This document shows, in pieces, positions 28,191 to 37,432 of a DNA stretch of 45,615 bases. The position numbers and the translations under genes are program-made. Position 1 is the first letter of the stretch. Every line of letters starts with the position of its first letter. This stretch comes from Oscillatoriales cyanobacterium (GTDB taxonomy: Bacteria; Cyanobacteriota; Cyanobacteriia; Cyanobacteriales; Microcoleaceae). Below the pieces are notes generated by a model. It was not told the DNA's origin. It was given only the letters and a program-made list of their open reading frames with translations, and ran no database searches. The stretch spans positions 59,473 through 105,087 of the forward strand of contig RDXX01000031.1 of the NCBI GenBank assembly GCA_004292955.1. The letters are read 5' to 3'.

Positions 28191-28319
28191 CCCAATCAAA
28201 GATTTATGCCATAAGTCTATAATTTTTGCACGATCGCCAATTCTACCGGACAATGTAGCTGTCATCAGCTTATTGTCCCCGGCTCGATCGCACTGGCGAA
28301 TGCTTCTGATTTTGACAAT

Positions 28320-28553
28320 TTAGGGCAAATTTTCCCAAGCTTGAGCCACAATCTCACTCAGCCAGCGCCTTTGAGTCAAATCGAGCAGATTGTCGTCCGC
28401 CAGTACCTCAGCCTTTAACTCATCCAAAGACTGCGATCGCGATCGGGCAATCTGAACCACACCCACGATCGCAGATGCCACCAATTCTTCATTCAGCGGC
28501 TGCTGTCGCAAAGCAATCATTTCTTGAGGATTCGTAGGAATGGGATAATTCAT
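28320..28553 (-). CDS. Small conserved cyanobacterial-type protein, unknown function
   Basis: From the ATG at 28553 this gives a 77-residue protein, MNYPIPTNPQEM at the start and RRWLSEIVAQAWENLP at the end, largely helical. The frame remains open to a TTG at 28607 (95 residues); neither start has a clear ribosome binding site. I prefer the ATG because the extra 18 residues look non-conserved in character. No known domain. It is divergent from the CruA-like gene. Confidence 0.6.
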   Translation of the reverse strand: MNYPIPTNPQEMIALRQQPLNEELVASAIVGVVQIARSRSQSLDELKAEVLADDNLLDLTQRRWLSEIVAQAWENLP

Positions 28554-28733
28554 GAAATTGCATACCGAAGAAAGTAGATATTCAGCCACTGCGGGGTTTC
28601 CAGCCAATTAGCTAAAAATCTGAGAACAATGTAAACTTATTTAAAACTAAATAAGTATTTGGGAGTATAGCCTACTTTGCTCCCTTGTCAACTCCCCCAT
28701 CTTTATGAATTTATTGAGAATTGAGACATTAAA

Positions 28734-30944
28734 ATGCAAGAAATTCTTTATTTAGAAGTCCCGACACCCGATACAGCAGCCGTCTGCACTTGGTTGCAAC
28801 AGGAATTCGATCCCGGAATCGGAGAAAAAATTATTACTCCTGACGGTTTTCGCCTGCTTTCCAACGTCACAGCAGCCGAATTGGTCAAATCTGGAGCTCA
28901 AAATGCTAATCTAAAACCGACATTCGCCCATAGCAATTCCGAAAACCGCAATTCGCGATCGACAGAACTTTCCACCTTTGTCTGGTCAGTCCAGCGCACA
29001 ACTTATTTAAAAGTCTTTCGTATCGAAGACGCACCCGCTGGAGAAAGAAAGTTCCTGGAAACTCTGAATCTGGCTGTAAGAAACAAGTTTCCAGAGCTAT
29101 ACCCGGAACCCCCCGTCATAGACCTCTCCAAACAGTCAATTTTTGAAGCTCTTGCCCCCTATTACCCCCTTACCGTCAAATACTTCAAAAAAATGCCCAA
29201 AGGCGAATACGACCTCCAGCGCGTCTACTGGTGGGAGCAGCGCTGGCGTGAAGGTACTCGCAATCCTCAAGCGCCAAAGCAAGTAGTGTTTTTGAAGAAG
29301 GAAGAAGTCCGAGGGAAGTCGGAAGAAGGAAGAGGGAAGAGGGAAGAAGGCACAGTTTCGGTGTCGGATGTTGGGGATAGTTTTAAGGAAGAAGGAAGAG
29401 GGGAGAAGAAAGAAGGCACAGTTTCGGTGTCGGATGTTGGGGATACTGTTTACGACTTGATTTATATTGGCGGGGCGTTGGGGGTAATTCACGCCGCAGT
29501 CATGGCGAGATTGGGCTACCGAGTGCTGCTGCTGGAAAGAATGCCTTTCGGGCGGATGAATCGCGAGTGGAATATTTCGCGGGATGAAATTCAAAGCTTA
29601 ATTGATTTGGGTTTGTTTACGGCTGCGGAAATCGAAACTTTGATTGCGCGAGAATATAAAGATGGCTATAACAAGTTTTTTGATGCTAACAATCCAACCG
29701 TTGCTCAAGCCCCAATCCTGCACACGCCGAAGGTGCTGAATATAGCTTTAGATGGCGAAAAATTGCTGTATTTGGCGGGAGTTAAGCTAACAGAAGCTGG
29801 TGGGGAAATTTGGGACGAAACTGAATTTGTTAGAGCCGATGTTGAAGCAAAAAAAGTAGTGGTTCAAGCCAGCCACTTGCCGACAAAAGCCGATCGCACA
29901 ACCTCAGCAAGACTGCTCGTCGATGCCATGGGTTCAGCTTCTCCCATCGCTTGGCAATTGAACGGAGGACGGGCGTTTGACAGCGTTTGCCCCACCGTCG
30001 GAGCTGCCATTGACGGAGGATTTGAGCCTGGGGTTTGGGATTCTGACTACGGGGATGTTCTCTACAGTCACGGCGACATCTCCCGGGGGCGCCAGCTCAT
30101 TTGGGAACTGTTTCCCGCTGCTGGTGGAGAACTGACAGTTTATCTTTTTCACTACCACCAAGTACATCCCGAAAATCCCGGTTCTTTGCTAGAACTGTAC
30201 GAGGACTTTTTCGCTATTCTGCCGGAGTACCGTCGCTGCGATATCGACAAATTGGTGTGGAAAAAGCCGACTTTTGGTTATATTCCGGGGCATTTTAGCA
30301 GCAACAGCAGCGATCGCGCCGTGGCAGTCGATCGCCTAATTGCGATCGGCGATGCAGCATCTTTGCAATCTCCCTTAGTATTCACCGGTTTCGGCTCCCT
30401 CGTCCGCAATCTTTTCCGCTTAACTGACCTTTTGGATACAGCATTAAAACACGATTTATTAAGTGCCAATCACTTAAACCAAATTCGCGCCTACCAGAGC
30501 AACGTGTCAGTAACTTGGCTGTTTTCTAAAGGGATGATGGTTCCCACCGGCCGCAGTTTGCCGCCCCAGAGAATTAATTCAATTCTCAATACCTTCTTCG
30601 GTATTTTGGCAGGACAAGAACTCACCGTAGCCGAAACTTTTATCAAAGATAGAGTCGATTGGCTAACTTTCAATCGATTGGCGATTGAAGCAGCCGGAAA
30701 AAATCCTTCTCTGCTGCTGTGGATTTTAGATTTTGTCACCTTGGGGGATGTTTGGCGCTGGTTGGGGAGTTACTTGACTTTTACTCTGTTGGCTTTAGCT
30801 AGTTGGCTGTTCGGATGGCTACCCAGTTTCGCCCGCAAGGTACAGCCTTGGTTGGAACCTCGATATCCGGGTGTTTGGCTGTGGCTGTTGGCTACCAGCT
30901 ATGCTCTCACCTACGGCATGGGAAAGGGGAAAAAAGAGTTTTGA
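28734..30944 (+). CDS. cruA: CruA-like lycopene cyclase family flavoprotein
   Basis: This 736-residue FAD-dependent protein resembles the CruA/CruP lycopene cyclases. These make the ring ends of carotenes in cyanobacteria that lack CrtL. The dinucleotide-binding segment LIYIGGALGVIHAAVMA (about 241-257) is followed by LLLERMPFGRMNREWNISR, a family hallmark. A later LIAIGDAASLQSPL fits the second FAD motif, and the C-terminus is hydrophobic and likely membrane-associated. The N-terminal ~185 residues are the usual CruA extension. Between them (about 188-238) lies a low-complexity charged insert with a duplicated GTVSVSDVGD segment, encoded by purine-rich repeat DNA. I favour CruA over CruP from the motif; substrate is inference. 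Confidence 0.78.
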   Translation: MQEILYLEVPTPDTAAVCTWLQQEFDPGIGEKIITPDGFRLLSNVTAAELVKSGAQNANLKPTFAHSNSENRNSRSTELSTFVWSVQRTTYLKVFRIEDAPAGERKFLETLNLAVRNKFPELYPEPPVIDLSKQSIFEALAPYYPLTVKYFKKMPKGEYDLQRVYWWEQRWREGTRNPQAPKQVVFLKKEEVRGKSEEGRGKREEGTVSVSDVGDSFKEEGRGEKKEGTVSVSDVGDTVYDLIYIGGALGVIHAAVMARLGYRVLLLERMPFGRMNREWNISRDEIQSLIDLGLFTAAEIETLIAREYKDGYNKFFDANNPTVAQAPILHTPKVLNIALDGEKLLYLAGVKLTEAGGEIWDETEFVRADVEAKKVVVQASHLPTKADRTTSARLLVDAMGSASPIAWQLNGGRAFDSVCPTVGAAIDGGFEPGVWDSDYGDVLYSHGDISRGRQLIWELFPAAGGELTVYLFHYHQVHPENPGSLLELYEDFFAILPEYRRCDIDKLVWKKPTFGYIPGHFSSNSSDRAVAVDRLIAIGDAASLQSPLVFTGFGSLVRNLFRLTDLLDTALKHDLLSANHLNQIRAYQSNVSVTWLFSKGMMVPTGRSLPPQRINSILNTFFGILAGQELTVAETFIKDRVDWLTFNRLAIEAAGKNPSLLLWILDFVTLGDVWRWLGSYLTFTLLALASWLFGWLPSFARKVQPWLEPRYPGVWLWLLATSYALTYGMGKGKKEF
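29345..29445. repeat. In-gene duplicated 35-bp repeat within purine-rich DNA
   Basis: Copies 29345-29379 and 29411-29445 are the same and are separated by GGAAGAA-type DNA. Together with 29299-29344 they form a region translated in frame in the CruA-like gene. Confidence 0.92.
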
Positions 30945-31272
30945 GTTGATAGCTGATTGCGAGCGTTTCGCTGACGTTGAACACGCGAGGATCTCGCTGA
31001 CGTTGAACACGCGAGCGAGACGCTCGCACTGCACTCGGAATAATATTTTTCCGGTCAAAACCCAAACGACGATCTGTCTTTTTGGTAATTGGTAAATTTG
31101 AGCAATTACCAATTACCAATTACCAATTACCATAAAGAATTGGTTTAAAGCCGGAACCCTGATCGGGAGAAATTAAAAGAAGACGATTGATTACTCCAAT
31201 CCTCTTCCTTCTTTTGTCAACTATCAACTGTCAACTGTCAACTGTCAACTGTCAACTGTCAACTTGCGTTTG
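30945..31272. other. Gene-free spacer of tandem repeats
   Basis: No gene is seen in these 328 bases between convergent genes. A 22-nt direct repeat (starting TCGCTGACGTTGAAC) is at 30968-30989 and 30994-31015. AATTACC heptads lie at 31083-31131. TCAACTG heptads at 31216-31264 complement the array at 6222-6260. Confidence 0.8.
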
Positions 31273-32610
31273 CTATCGAAAACTCGGCAATTCAATTTCA
31301 GCCAGCGATCGACGTTTTTTAGAAGCCCGCAACGGATTGGAAATCAAGGTCAGCCACTCGGGTTGTCCGGCTGCTGTAGGTTTGACCGCACTCGATCGCA
31401 CTTCCTGAAGGCCAAAGGTTTCCACTGAATTCAAAATTTGAACCGCCTTAGCCAATTCTTGGCTGCCTAAGGTGGGCGCAGCAGTTTCTGGTTCAGGTTC
31501 AGGCTCAGCCGCCGGCAGTTGAGGTTCCGCAACCCCAAGGGGCGAGTCAGTTGCTGGCTCAAACGGCTGGTAGGTTTCCGTCTCCTGCAATTGAATGCCG
31601 GATGCTTGGGCTAATTTGTTAAGTTCCATATTTGCGATCGATTCAGGGTCGATCGCATATTCAGCAAGCGCTGCCTCTAGATGCTCTTCGGGATCTGACC
31701 AAGCTTGGACAGGGGCAGCGTTGAAGGCTGGTGGCAGGGGACTCTGAGAGCTTCTGACTGCCGCTAGCAAGGATTCTAATTGCTTGTGGGCGCTATCTTC
31801 CGCCTCGTCAGGTGGCTCAATAATTGGAGATTTCTGTGGCCTTTCCAGACTTTTTTCCAAAGCAGCTTTAAATTGCAGAGTGTGGCGCTGCTGGCGGTGC
31901 AAGCGCGATCGCAATTCCCTGCAAACATTTTCGGTAGCTACTAGCTGGTGAAACTGTTCGTTGTAGCGCTGCACAGTAGACGCACATTCTCGCTCCACAA
32001 TCGCTAACCTGGTTTGGCTGGTTGTCAACTGACTGCTTAAACTTTCCACTAAAATTTCTTGACCTTGCAGAGTTTGATGGGAAACTTCCACTTTCCCAAA
32101 CAGTCGCGTCAATTGTTCTTGAATGCTTTCTAGTTCAGCAGTCCGCTGTTCTAGTAACGTTTCGCGATTCTCCAATTTGTTGTGGGACTCTTCGAGGGCT
32201 GTTTCTAGCTGAGCGATTCGCTGCAAAAGGTCGCGGTTGCATTCGTGCAGCGCTTGCATGAGGGTAACTGGTGTCGATCCTTTGTTCTTAGCCTGTTCGG
32301 CATTCCCAAGCAGATTTTTGAGATTGTCTGAAATCACGGGCGATCCCACCTCTGGCGGCTGTGTCTGAGATGGCAAATTGTTCGGGGAGGGTGTTGTGGG
32401 AATTGCATCTACGCTGATCGCGTTGGGAAAATCTAGTGTTTGCCAGTCTTCTTCTGGCTGTTGGGGCACCGTTGCGGGAGTATCTGTCGGACGGGGGGCG
32501 ATCGGCTCAAAACCCCCAGCAGCAGCAAAATTTGACTGCAATCCTTCGTTCTCGGATCGAACAGCAGGGTGGGGTTGGTGCTGACTGGCTCGAAGATCAG
32601 CTTCTGACAT
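31273..32610 (-). CDS. Coiled-coil protein, hypothetical
   Basis: This 445-residue protein has a disordered Pro/Gln-rich N-terminus (1-115), a long coiled coil (about 118-265, rich in Glu, Gln and Leu) and an acidic Pro-rich region (about 355-385). It ends in a short basic-hydrophobic tail KKRRSLAEIELPSF. No signal peptide or enzyme motif is seen. The tail motif looks like a conserved docking peptide, but I know no partner. A structural or scaffold role is the most that can be said. Confidence 0.78.
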   Translation of the reverse strand: MSEADLRASQHQPHPAVRSENEGLQSNFAAAGGFEPIAPRPTDTPATVPQQPEEDWQTLDFPNAISVDAIPTTPSPNNLPSQTQPPEVGSPVISDNLKNLLGNAEQAKNKGSTPVTLMQALHECNRDLLQRIAQLETALEESHNKLENRETLLEQRTAELESIQEQLTRLFGKVEVSHQTLQGQEILVESLSSQLTTSQTRLAIVERECASTVQRYNEQFHQLVATENVCRELRSRLHRQQRHTLQFKAALEKSLERPQKSPIIEPPDEAEDSAHKQLESLLAAVRSSQSPLPPAFNAAPVQAWSDPEEHLEAALAEYAIDPESIANMELNKLAQASGIQLQETETYQPFEPATDSPLGVAEPQLPAAEPEPEPETAAPTLGSQELAKAVQILNSVETFGLQEVRSSAVKPTAAGQPEWLTLISNPLRASKKRRSLAEIELPSFR

Positions 32611-32683
32611 GGCTTTTTATCCCAATAGTCACAGGGTCTCAGATACAGTCTATCCTTATAGATTCTCTAAAAGAAAGCCCCTA

Positions 32684-32756
32684 GTTATTGGTTATTGGTT
32701 ATTGGTTATTGGTTATTGGTTATTGGGCAAGCAGGGCAAGCAGGGCAAGCAGGGCA
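32684..32756. repeat. TTATTGG heptads followed by GGGCAAGCA nonamers
   Basis: Six copies of the heptad run directly into three copies of a 9-bp unit, between two minus-strand genes. Confidence 0.92.
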
Positions 32757-32825
32757 TTGGTCACAAGCAAAATTCTCCGATTGGGGACTCGGACATTCGG
32801 GCATTCCGAGATTTCCTGCGATCGG

Positions 32826-33485
32826 CTAAACTTTAACAACTGCAAAATGTTTGTCAACAATTGCTGGAACTTCTGCCGGTTTGATGCGACTGTAGCGAGT
32901 TTTGTCCGGCATCACCACTATATTTGGCCCTGCTTTGCACTGTTTGAGACATCCGGTTCCCTGAACAGTCACTTGCTCTTCTAAACCCCGCGCATTCAAA
33001 GCATTTTCTAAAGCTTTACAGACTGCTGCGCCGCCCCGCTTCTGGCAGTCAGATTTTTGACACACTAATATTTTGGTTTGAGTTTTTGCCGCAGCTTTGA
33101 CAGTTTGAGCTGCTGTGGGAGTGGTGACTTCGGTTTTGCCGATCGCGCCAACTGATGTCAGTACCCCAGCAGGTACGCTGGTAGAGTCGAGGTGTTCGGG
33201 CGATCGATCGTTGTGGCCCCGAGCCAGAGTGAGGCTGTGAGCTTTCAGTTTTATTTTACCGTTTTTCAAATTGAGTTCTTTCTCACCTGCAACTTGAACT
33301 CTCAACCCAGGAGTCAAAACAGGCGCTAAAAATGACCGCAATTCCTTGGAAAGTTTAACAAGGTATTCTACTTTGCGATCGCTGCTAATACGCAAATATT
33401 TAAGTTTATAACCATCTTCAATAATCAGGCTGAGGATTTCTCCCTCTAGGCTGAATTCAGAAACTTGCTTGCCAGACTTATACAT
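32826..33485 (-). CDS. Thioredoxin-like [2Fe-2S] ferredoxin-domain protein
   Basis: This 219-residue protein has an N-terminal beta-rich domain (about 1-90) and a Thr/Ala-rich linker (about 100-136). A C-terminal thioredoxin-like ferredoxin domain has cluster ligands Cys142, Cys147, Cys179 and Cys183 (VCQKSDC and TGCLKQCKAGP). Such domains occur in NuoE and in stand-alone cyanobacterial proteins and carry electrons or sense redox state. The N-terminal domain is of a type seen with this domain in cyanobacteria, with unknown role. No redox partner gene is adjacent. Confidence 0.88.
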   Translation of the reverse strand: MYKSGKQVSEFSLEGEILSLIIEDGYKLKYLRISSDRKVEYLVKLSKELRSFLAPVLTPGLRVQVAGEKELNLKNGKIKLKAHSLTLARGHNDRSPEHLDSTSVPAGVLTSVGAIGKTEVTTPTAAQTVKAAAKTQTKILVCQKSDCQKRGGAAVCKALENALNARGLEEQVTVQGTGCLKQCKAGPNIVVMPDKTRYSRIKPAEVPAIVDKHFAVVKV

Positions 33486-33589
33486 TGTTATGACTCCTGG
33501 GTTGACTGTTCGGTGAAAATTATCAAACTTGACAATAAACGTCGCCAGTGAAGGTATTTATGCGTTGAATCGCATCATTATTTTTACTT

Positions 33590-33660
33590 CTTCCGTCTTC
33601 CGTCTTCCGTCTTCCGTCTTCCTTCTTTCTTCTTCCTTCTTCCTTCTTCCTTCTTCCTTC
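33590..33660. repeat. CTTCCGT / CTTCCTT heptad repeats
   Basis: A pyrimidine-rich heptad tract lies just downstream of the 81-residue gene's stop. It is the same type as the tracts flanking rpsT. Confidence 0.9.
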
Positions 33661-33665
33661 GGGCT

Positions 33666-33911
33666 TTATCCGATTTGCCAGCAGCACTCCAGCAACTGAA
33701 CCAGTTCGCGCCGAGGGGCACTAACTTGCCTCAACACGCTCATTAGCTGAGCAGCTTGTCTGACAGTGTTGACTTTTGCCCGCAAAGGTTGGTCAACCGC
33801 ACACCAGCAGGGGATTTCGAGTTCTTGCAAGCGTTTGTAAACTTGCCACCTGTCTAGCCAACTAACTTGCACAATCTCACAAACTTCTAACTCTCGATCG
33901 GCTGGATTCAT
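33666..33911 (-). CDS. Small conserved protein, 81 residues
   Basis: I do not recognise a named family. The protein runs from MNPADRELEVCEIVQVSWLD to LLECCWQIG, is mostly helical, and has five Cys scattered singly (including CWC and ECC). The style and length match small conserved cyanobacterial proteins. It shares a strand with the [2Fe-2S] protein gene downstream, but a repeat tract separates them. Confidence 0.65.
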   Translation of the reverse strand: MNPADRELEVCEIVQVSWLDRWQVYKRLQELEIPCWCAVDQPLRAKVNTVRQAAQLMSVLRQVSAPRRELVQLLECCWQIG

Positions 33912-34267
33912 CTTGTGACAACAATAATAATTTGCATTAATTTTTACCCGGACTGATAGCGAGCAGAAGTTAAAAGCCAGATTTCAGAAGAGAATCAAGG
34001 ATTGTCAAAAGCCCTTTCTGAAAAATTTAGCCTTTTGCCTGCTGCTTTCTGCCTTCGGAGGATTCGCCCCACATTCAGGAAGCACTCAGAACGAGCATCT
34101 TTTTCCAGCATAACGCAACTGCTAATAATTCTCAATAGGTTTACAAAAAATTTTTCCTACTCTACAAAATCTTCCACTATCGAGGCAGACCCTGCTTGAC
34201 GGGCAGATCTGGGATGCTAGACTAACTCTATTGGCAACAATCACTGCCTATTGAAAGGAGAACACAC
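33912..34267. other. Spacer upstream of dps
   Basis: No gene is seen in these 356 bases between the divergent small gene and dps. The dps promoter candidate and ribosome binding site lie in the last 75 bases. Confidence 0.65.
34196..34223 (+). promoter_or_regulatory. Candidate sigma-70 type promoter of dps
   Basis: TTGACG (34196-34201), a 16-base spacer and TAGACT (34218-34223) preceded by TG form a good -35 / extended -10 pair, about 45 bases before the dps start. A strong ribosome binding site AAAGGAG (34254-34260) follows. Confidence 0.5.
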
Positions 34268-34810
34268 ATGGCCCAGACTCAGAGTGCATTGAGACCGTTT
34301 GGCCACATAGCCGAAAACCCTGTTCTACTGGAACATTCAGTCACAGCACCGATTTGTGAAGGGATGAACGCGCTGCTGGCCAGTTTTCAGGCTCTATACC
34401 TGCAATATCAAAAACATCATTTTGTCGTGGAAGGAGCAGAATTTTACTCCTTGCACAAATTCTTTGAAGAAAGCTACGGAGAAGCTCAAGATAGCGTCCA
34501 CGAATTGGGCGAACGGTTGAACGGATTGGGCGGCATACCCGTAGCTAGCTTTAGCAAGTTAGCCGAGATGTGCTGTTTCGCTCCGGAAGCCGACGGCGTG
34601 TATTCGTGCCGCCAAATGCTGGAACACGATTTGACTGCCGAACAAGCTATAATCGGTTTGTTGCGCCGTCAAGCAGGACAAGCAGAAAGTTTGGGCGATC
34701 GAGCTACGCGCTACCTCTACGAAAAAATCCTGCTAAAAACAGAAGAGCGAGCTTACCACATTTCCCACTTCCTCGCCCCCGACACCTTAGTGCAATTGAA
34801 CTTGAACTAA
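34268..34810 (+). CDS. dps: Dps-family ferritin-like protein
   Basis: The 180-residue protein belongs to the Dps/ferritin-like family. Such proteins form 12-subunit shells that oxidise and store iron with peroxide, protecting DNA and photosystems. The helix pair has [20 protein letters not shown] (about 49-68) and the following [14 protein letters not shown], corresponding to the usual inter-subunit ferroxidase segment; the typical Trp after the first His is Phe. Cys-rich [15 protein letters not shown] is unusual for Dps. A good ribosome binding site and promoter support the start. Confidence 0.92.
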   Translation: MAQTQSALRPFGHIAENPVLLEHSVTAPICEGMNALLASFQALYLQYQKHHFVVEGAEFYSLHKFFEESYGEAQDSVHELGERLNGLGGIPVASFSKLAEMCCFAPEADGVYSCRQMLEHDLTAEQAIIGLLRRQAGQAESLGDRATRYLYEKILLKTEERAYHISHFLAPDTLVQLNLN

Positions 34811-34832
34811 CCCAAAAAAAGGACTGTCCCTA

Positions 34833-34890
34833 AATCGGAAAAAAGCTTAAAATCCCCTCCCAATTCAAAATTGGGAGGGGATTTCCGATT
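34833..34890. repeat. Long hairpin downstream of dps
   Basis: A 15-bp perfect stem (34851-34865 with 34869-34883) is enclosed by outer arms AATCGGAAA and TTTCCGATT. It lies 20 to 80 bases after the dps stop and may end transcription, though no T-run follows. Confidence 0.7.
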
Positions 34891-34979
34891 GAGCAGCTTA
34901 TCTGTAGGGATACAGCACTGCTCATTCCTGTCAACTGAAGCCTGAAAGCCTTGATAAATCTCGCTGATCCCCGAGTCTC

Positions 34980-35095
34980 GATCCCCCTAAATCCCCCTTA
35001 AGAAGGGGGACTTTGAGAATATTCCTGTCCCCTCATCGCAGCGGAACTTTCAGAATACTCATGTCCCCCCCTTCTTAAGGGGGGCTAGGGGGGAT
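34980..35095. repeat. GATCCCCCTAAATCCCCCTT inverted repeat
   Basis: Facing arms 34980-35010 and 35064-35095, both C/G-rich with a TTAAG centre, lie between convergent dps and chlP. With the hairpin at 34833 they fill the 324-base spacer, which holds no gene. Confidence 0.85.
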
Positions 35096-35134
35096 CTCCG
35101 GATTATTATACAAAGTGTGATAACTCGCCAGAGA

Positions 35135-36355
35135 TTAAGGCGCCAAAGCACTACCGCGCAACAAGCTACCAATGGTTTTCGCAGTAATCTTCATCTGAAT
35201 CAAGGGATTAGCCGGTACTACAGTCTTATACAAGTAGCTATCGAATGTGAGTTTCTGCACATCGCGATCGGCACACATTTCCACAAAAGCTTCGCGAGTA
35301 GCATCGGAACGGTAGAACACGCGCTGCAAAATGTCAAGCACTTTGTAGGTAATACCGTAAGCCTTATCCCAGCGCTTCAGATACAGCTTAATTTCTTGTT
35401 CAGTCGGAATCCGCGCGCCCTTATTGGAAATTTCCACAATAGTTTCAGCGCACATCCGGCCAGACTTAGCCGCAAAATAGATACCTTCGCCCGAAGACTT
35501 GGTAACATAACCAGCAGCGTCGCCTACGAGAGCAACTCGGCCGACAACCCGGCGGGGACGCGGATGTTCTGGGATGGGGTGAGCTTCCACTTTAATGATC
35601 TCACCGCCCATGAGTTTTTTGGCAGCGCGGGCGCGGACTCCGGCTTGCAGCTTTTTGATATCAGCTTGATTGACTTTCATCGTGCCGGTACCGACGGCTA
35701 CGTGGTCGTATTTGGGGAACACCCAGGCGTAGAAGTCGGTGGAAACGTCGTCGCCGACGTACATTTCGGCTAGACCTTCGTAGTAAGCCATTTTATCTTC
35801 TGGGAGGCGGATGCGCTCTTGGAAGGCGATCGCATAATTGTAGTCACCAGCATCAATCGCCTTAGCTACGCGGGAGTTAGCGCCGTCAGCCCCAATTACC
35901 AAATCGACTTTCAGGGTTTTCTGAGTTCCCACAGCGGTGCCGTTGGAGTGGTCGGCGTAGTGGAGAATGTAGGGGTCGGTGTTGTTGCCTGGAATTTCTA
36001 AGGTGTGAACAGTACCGTTAATCAGTTTGGCACCTAAGGAAGCGGCCCGATCGCGCAAAAAGCCATCGAGGACTTCGCGGCGGCACATACCGATGTATTC
36101 GTGTTCGTTTTCGATGTTGATATCCACCTCTACATTGGAGGGGGAAATCATTTTCATTTTTCTGACTTGGCGATCGATAATACTTTGTGGCAAGTCAAAT
36201 TCTTCAACCATGCACAGAGGAATTGCCCCACCGCAGGGTTTAGCGTTGTCTAATTTGCGTTCAAATAAATAAGTTTCGATGCCTGCTTTTACCAATGTTT
36301 CGGCGGCGCAAGAACCCGCTGGCCCCGATCCAACAACTGCAACCCGTAGTGTCAA
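35135..36355 (-). CDS. chlP: Geranylgeranyl reductase ChlP
   Basis: ChlP reduces geranylgeranyl diphosphate (or geranylgeranyl-chlorophyll) to the phytyl form used in chlorophyll and tocopherol synthesis. The 406-residue flavoprotein starts with VAVVGSGPAGSCAAE (FAD/NAD(P)-binding, residues 5-19). The PCGGAIPLCMVEEFDLP signature (about 41-57) and LVGDAAGYVTKSSGEGI near the middle are typical. The start is a TTG at 36355 (TLRVAVVG), supported by GGGAG about eight bases upstream and by family length; no in-frame ATG fits. It is expected to be membrane-associated. Confidence 0.97.
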   Translation of the reverse strand: MTLRVAVVGSGPAGSCAAETLVKAGIETYLFERKLDNAKPCGGAIPLCMVEEFDLPQSIIDRQVRKMKMISPSNVEVDINIENEHEYIGMCRREVLDGFLRDRAASLGAKLINGTVHTLEIPGNNTDPYILHYADHSNGTAVGTQKTLKVDLVIGADGANSRVAKAIDAGDYNYAIAFQERIRLPEDKMAYYEGLAEMYVGDDVSTDFYAWVFPKYDHVAVGTGTMKVNQADIKKLQAGVRARAAKKLMGGEIIKVEAHPIPEHPRPRRVVGRVALVGDAAGYVTKSSGEGIYFAAKSGRMCAETIVEISNKGARIPTEQEIKLYLKRWDKAYGITYKVLDILQRVFYRSDATREAFVEMCADRDVQKLTFDSYLYKTVVPANPLIQMKITAKTIGSLLRGSALAP

Positions 36356-36861
36356 AGCTTTTCTCCCAATTTTTTCTATAAGTCTTTACCAGTCAGATGT
36401 GATGGTATCACGGAGTTTCTCTGCTGTGGGGTGAGAATGGGAGATTTAAATGAAATGCAACAGAGCTTAACAATTGGATACAAAAATGGGGTTTTTGATG
36501 CTGGTTTCTATGGAAAATCTTAAATTTTTTATGGTAGATGAATGCGGATGGACGCTAATGTGCGATCGAATGTTTAGCGGTATTTTTAAGAACAGGCTTT
36601 TCGGCTTGTTCCACAAGAGATAAATTAACTGGTTCCCAGGCTGGAGCCTGGGAAGCGAGATCTAGAGGCTCTGCCTCGTCAGTGTGTAAAATGGAGGCTC
36701 TGCCTCCGGATCTACGTTACCAGGCTCCAGCCTGGTAACGAGTAGAACGAGTTGACAATGAATTTTCTTGTGGGGTGGGCTTCTAGCCCGCCCGATCGAA
36801 CTCCATGCAATTACGTTACATTTAAGTTAAGTAAAGCTCCTATATAAAATTTCAAATTGCT
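36356..36861. other. Gene-free spacer with palindromic repeats
   Basis: These 506 bases between divergent chlP and the 128-residue gene hold no gene. Facing CCCAGGCTGGAGCCTGGG and CCAGGCTCCAGCCTGG palindromes, each self-complementary, lie within 36631-36742 around GGAGGCTCTGCCTCC-type hairpins. A GGGGTGGGC hairpin is at 36772-36794. Confidence 0.75.
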
Positions 36862-37248
36862 ATGCTAGGTAATTTTCAACAAAGCCAACTGCGGATTGAG
36901 GTTGAAGCTTCGGAAACAGCGATTCGAGACAGTTTGGTGCGTCCGGTGCAGTTGCAGCAGTGGCTGTGGCCTCAGCAGTTTTCTCAGGGTTTGCCCGAAT
37001 TGCTCGATCGCGAATTGACATTCACAAGTTGGATTGGCCCGGTAGCGGTGCAGCACTATGTGGAGATTGCAGAGTCAAATTGTCTGCGACTGTTGTTGAG
37101 TCAGGGAATTGACGGGTTTCACGAGTGGTATTGGGGCGACGGTTGGGTGCAGTCTCGGTTGGAGGGGGTGTCGCTGCTACCGCTGAATTTGGGACAAACT
37201 GCTAGTTTGTTGCGGCTGCGGGAGTTTTTGGCGGGGAAGGGGAAGTAG
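36862..37248 (+). CDS. Conserved protein, possible SRPBCC-type fold
   Basis: The 128-residue protein has alternating strands and Trp-rich segments (QQWLWPQQF, FTSWIGPVAVQHYVEI, FHEWYWGDGWVQSRLEGVSLLPLNLGQT). The layout, with a long C-terminal helix (ASLLRLREFL), is like SRPBCC/START-like ligand-binding folds. No active-site residues can be assigned. No signal or membrane segment is seen. Confidence 0.65.
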   Translation: MLGNFQQSQLRIEVEASETAIRDSLVRPVQLQQWLWPQQFSQGLPELLDRELTFTSWIGPVAVQHYVEIAESNCLRLLLSQGIDGFHEWYWGDGWVQSRLEGVSLLPLNLGQTASLLRLREFLAGKGK

Positions 37249-37264
37249 GGCTAGGGGGCGTTGC

Positions 37265-37432
37265 TTAATCGGAGGATGAAAAAGAACCAGGCAAAAATCC
37301 AGAAGCTTTGTTGACAATGGTTTTTAGGATTTGCATATTTAGCCCTTCATACTGTAAGTCAGCAACGCCGGCTAGGGAAATCGATCGCCCGATCGACTCA
37401 GCACAAATGGGATGAATCAAATCCATCATCAT
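37265..37432 (-). CDS. Possible small ORF or gene remnant
   Basis: A frame from ATG 37432 gives 55 residues (MMMDLIHPICAESIG at the start, ASGFLPGSFSSSD at the end). The frame stays open about 90 bases further upstream, with coding-like composition, until a stop near 37520. There is no ribosome binding site. It follows the PIN gene on the same strand in the otherwise empty 37249-37553. It may be the 3' end of a decayed gene. Confidence 0.25.
   Translation of the reverse strand: MMMDLIHPICAESIGRSISLAGVADLQYEGLNMQILKTIVNKASGFLPGSFSSSD

Noticed and set aside
29136..29594. Minus-strand frame of 152 codons opposite the CruA-like gene
   Set aside because: It is open because of the purine-rich repeats and has no independent support.
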